Source: Lates calcarifer (Eukaryota > Chordata > Actinopteri > Centropomidae). Taken from it: a stretch of 64,000 nt of DNA. The DNA lies in the NCBI RefSeq assembly GCF_001640805.2, contig NC_066847.1, positions 22,993,504 to 23,057,503 of the forward strand. The letters run 5' to 3'. Under the pieces are notes generated by a model. The model did no database searches, had not been told where the DNA came from, and was given only the letters and a program-made list of their open reading frames with translations. Made by a program: the position numbers and the translations under genes. Every line of letters begins with the position of its first letter. Positions within the stretch are counted from its first letter, which is position 1. Below, in pieces: positions 60,881 to 64,000 of the stretch.

Positions 60881-61891
60881 ATGGAGACGAGCACTACCCC
60901 TTTCTATCACGACAATGCAACAACTGTATCTGGACAACATGGCTCCAACGAGTATGTTGGGATAGGGAAGTCTCTCCACACAATGTGTCTCATTGTTTCT
61001 TGCTTGGCCTTCATTCTTGGTGTGCTCAGGAATTGAGTGGTTATCTGGGTGATCAGGTTCAAGATGAAGAAAACAGTTAACACAGTTTGGTTCCTCAACC
61101 TCGCTGTGGCCGACTTCCTCTTCACAGCATTCCTGCCCTTCACTGTGACGTACGTGGCTTTGGATTTCCACTGGCCTTTCGGCAACATCATGTGCAAACT
61201 GAACACCACTGTGACCTTTCTAAACATGTTTGCCAGTGTCTACATCCTGGTGGTGATCAGTGTGGACAGATGTGTGTCTGTGGTGTGGCCCGTCTGGGCC
61301 CAGAACCACCGAAACATGCGCAGGGCGTCCTGTGTGAGTCTGGGTGTTTGGGATCTGGCTCTGATTTTCAGCGCTCCATACTTCCTCTTCAGGGACACTG
61401 GACTATATCACTGCAATGAAAGCATTAACACCATCTGCGCTGACAACTTTTCCCCTTCTTATGATAATGGAACACCAGCGGGACAGTTTCGTCATCAGGC
61501 CGTGGCCATCACTCGCTTCCTCTTGGGATTTGTTGTCCCCTTCACTGTCATCATCTCCTGTTATGCTGTGATAATCCATCGTCTCAGGAGGAGCCGCACC
61601 TTGGCCAGCCAGTCAAGTCGGTCCTTTAAGATCATTGCTGCTGTTATCATCACTTTTTTCCTGTGCTGGGCTCCTTATCACATCATGAGTCTAATTGAGA
61701 TGGTTCATTTCACAGGTGGTGAAAGTGAAACATTACGCCATGTCATTGCTATCAGTATGCCTGTAGCCAAGAGCCTGGCCTTTCTCAACAGTTGTCTGAA
61801 CCCACTGCTGTATGTGTTCATGGGCCAAGATTTCAAGGATAAAATCCGCAAATCCATCCTGAATATATTGGAGACTGTCTTCCAGGAGTAA
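60881..61891 (+). pseudogene. FPR/CMKLR1-like receptor pseudogene at the array end
   Basis: Full-length homologue after an intact acceptor (TCATTGCAG, 60857-60865) and ATG at 60881, starting METSTTPFYHDNATTVSGQH. An in-frame TGA (61034-61036) replaces the glycine codon in the helix-1 motif GVLGNGVVIW, here GVLRN-stop. From 61037 the frame is open through DRC, CWAPYH and NPLLY to a second premature stop (61889-61891), where GAG GAG of other members has become GAG TAA. Further odd changes include GVWDLAL for GVWVLAL, INTICADNFSPSYDNG in loop 2, and KSLAF for TSLAF. No conserved promoter or exon 1 is visible upstream, where the inverted LINE-bearing block sits. Confidence 0.92.
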
Positions 61892-64000
61892 GTTTCTCAC
61901 CCTTACATCCACACAAACTCAGTGGTCACGAGAAGAAGTCCCTCTCCGAGCTACAAGGTTGATTTGGACAAAAAAAAAATAAAAATACTGTAACTGCACA
62001 TAAGAAATAATCTTTATACAAATATAATTGTATCTAACATTTCTTTTAGCATAATAAGTGCATTAATTACTAATCTTTACTATAACTAATTATATTTCTA
62101 ACATAGCAGTTGTATAGTTTTCTTAGCTTGGTTTTCCATTGTTCCTCAACTTGCACAACATACAGTAAAATGACAGGCACACTTATTCTTTGTGTTACAG
62201 TGGTCATGAATATTGTGATATGTAACATGAACCTGTCTTTTAAAGCTTTATCCAAATGTACAGTGGACTGAGGTAAATCTCAGTCCAAGGACAGCAAACA
62301 TTAGAGGGAAGAAAGAAAGACAGGAACACAGTGATTCTCAGCCTTTACTTGTGCAAAAAGCAGTTATTTTACAGCATGCATTAAAATGTAATGAGTAGAA
62401 GTGCATTTAAGAGCACAAAAATGTTGTTGATTGCGAATCAGTCAGCATGGTCCAGTCTGTCTTCCCTTCTTAGAATATTAAAGTCAGGAAGTGGGTACCT
62501 CATCATTGGATAGGCTTTTTTCATAGCTTTCACATGATGTCCTATTGGTCTGATGAGGTTCATTAATATTCATGATAAGTGTGTTTGTTTTATTTTGTTT
62601 TGTTTATCCATTTTATTTGTAAAATAGTTTGAACACAGAATTCATGATAACTTGTTGGCTTGGATGTAAGATAAAACCCCACAAATATACCTGTATCTCA
62701 TATGTAGTTCACATATAACTCATTATCTCTGTATTATGATGACCGTCTTTAGTCATGACATGACAACAGATGATCATAACAATAAAGACTGCCTATATTT
62801 ACAACATTATGTAATATAGTCCGATGAAACGCTAAAATAAGAAAACATGAGACAATAAGAAATGAAATGTAAAATATTGCATCTGAGAGTGAAATTGTAT
62901 TTGTTGCTGTGGTGTGACCAAAGGTTGTACAGCTACATGAAATATACACACATGCATGAAAATACAACAGCATGCAGTAGCCTGGTATGAGAGCAATATG
63001 ACAATATTAAAAGAAAAAGTGTTGTGCAGTGGTTCTGATATATACTAATATTACTGTGAAGTGTATAAAAAAATTATTACTTTTAAGCACATTCTGTATT
63101 TTAAAAAACACAGAGCAACACCAGGTGGTACTAATGGCTCTTTTACAGTAAATCTGCAAACTAAAGTGACTACACTGTATCACCATTTTGGCAGTGGAGC
63201 TCCCCTCGCTGGTGAGTGAGAGCACTGCTGTCACTCACAACACTACAAGAGATTGAAAAAGTCTCAGCAGCAGTCTTAAAATCATTACTCTGTAGCATTT
63301 ACCTCAGAGCTGAAAACATTCTCCATGTCATTGTCATTATTTTCACAAAGTTAAGCCCCATTTTTAACACAATTTCTGATCTATTATTCTCTGCTACAGC
63401 CACTCATTGTATTTAGATATAGAAATAAACCAAAACCAAGAAACCATTAACTCACTTGAGACTGACACAAATAACAAGAATTGTCAAAATTTTATGAGGT
63501 GTTGCAGTAGAGTGTTTGCATCAGTGCATAACTGACAGAATGTTGAGTGGAATGTTGAATGGTAAAAGACAAGCAGCAAGCCCAGCAGCTAAGAGAGACA
63601 GGGTCATCCAATGGCACTATCAATTGCTTACAGTGTAACAAGATAAAAGACAGCAGTATATTGTTGCCATCAGTGCAAACCACACATTTCTATATTAGGT
63701 GCAAATGCTGTGTTGTGAGTTCAGACATTTCTCATTTGTCCTAAAAAACACAACTTTTCCTTCTCAATAAAAACATGAACATTTTGTAGATACACCAACG
63801 ATTAAGTCTGATTAATGCACAAGGAATGGTAACCACAGGCAGAACTGTTACATAGCCAGGAACTCCAGTGGGGTCCATGATGAAATCATCTAAAATTATG
63901 TAATACAGAATAGCACAGTATTTATATAGAAATAGAAGCTAATTAAGTCACTATAGCAGGTTTTTCTAAAGATTTCTACATGGAATATGAATCAGTGTCT
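61892..64000. other. Distal flank of the receptor array
   Basis: 62030-62130 resembles the 3' flank of gene D (50720-50810), and 62215-62590 resembles that of gene E. Beyond about 62600 I see no array homology, no coding exon and no repeat that I can name. Confidence 0.5.

Overview
The window looks like nuclear DNA of a ray-finned fish, probably a spiny-rayed (percomorph) teleost. Genes have short exons with GT/AG introns. CA/GT microsatellites are common, and the retroelements (L2/CR1-like LINEs and a Gmr1-like Ty3/gypsy element) are of fish type. There are no prokaryotic features.

Layout. (1) 1.8 kb: a mir-125a hairpin on + with both mature arms recognisable. (2) 3.8-7.5 kb: a nine-exon + gene that I assign to spaca6, a sperm membrane protein needed for gamete fusion. 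(3) 7.6-17.6 kb: about 10 kb with no gene that I can see. (4) 18.6-20.7 kb on -: has1, hyaluronan synthase, four coding exons plus a likely non-coding first exon near 21.6 kb. (5) 24.5-25.6 kb on -: a complete five-exon trypsin-type serine protease. (6) 26.1-31.6 kb: a transposon-rich patch with a LINE 3' end, a wrecked Gmr1-like Ty3/gypsy element, three copies of a local host segment, and a nested set of perfect palindromes. (7) 35.8-62 kb: a tandem array of formyl-peptide/chemerin-type chemoattractant GPCR genes. Five are intact (called A-E here, at 36.8, 40.9, 45.1, 49.6 and 55.2 kb), one is a 3' fragment (52.1 kb) and one is a full-length pseudogene (60.9 kb). Each intact gene has a small non-coding first exon, an intron of about 0.4-0.8 kb and one coding exon. 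A further decayed LINE lies at 58.1-60.3 kb inside an inverted copy of the array's upstream module.

The gene order mir-125a - spaca6 - has1 - FPR-like receptors matches what I know of human 19q13.41 (MIR99B/LET7E/MIR125A - SPACA6 - HAS1 - FPR1/2/3). The block therefore appears to be an ancient linkage. It also supports reading the GPCRs as the fish counterpart of the FPR cluster, although their sequences blend FPR and CMKLR1 features. The receptors are a young, still-converting tandem family: membrane segments and flanks are nearly identical, while the N-termini and extracellular loops 2 and 3 differ and look mosaic.

All exon boundaries are read by eye from splice signals and reading frame. 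No database search, alignment score or RNA evidence was available.
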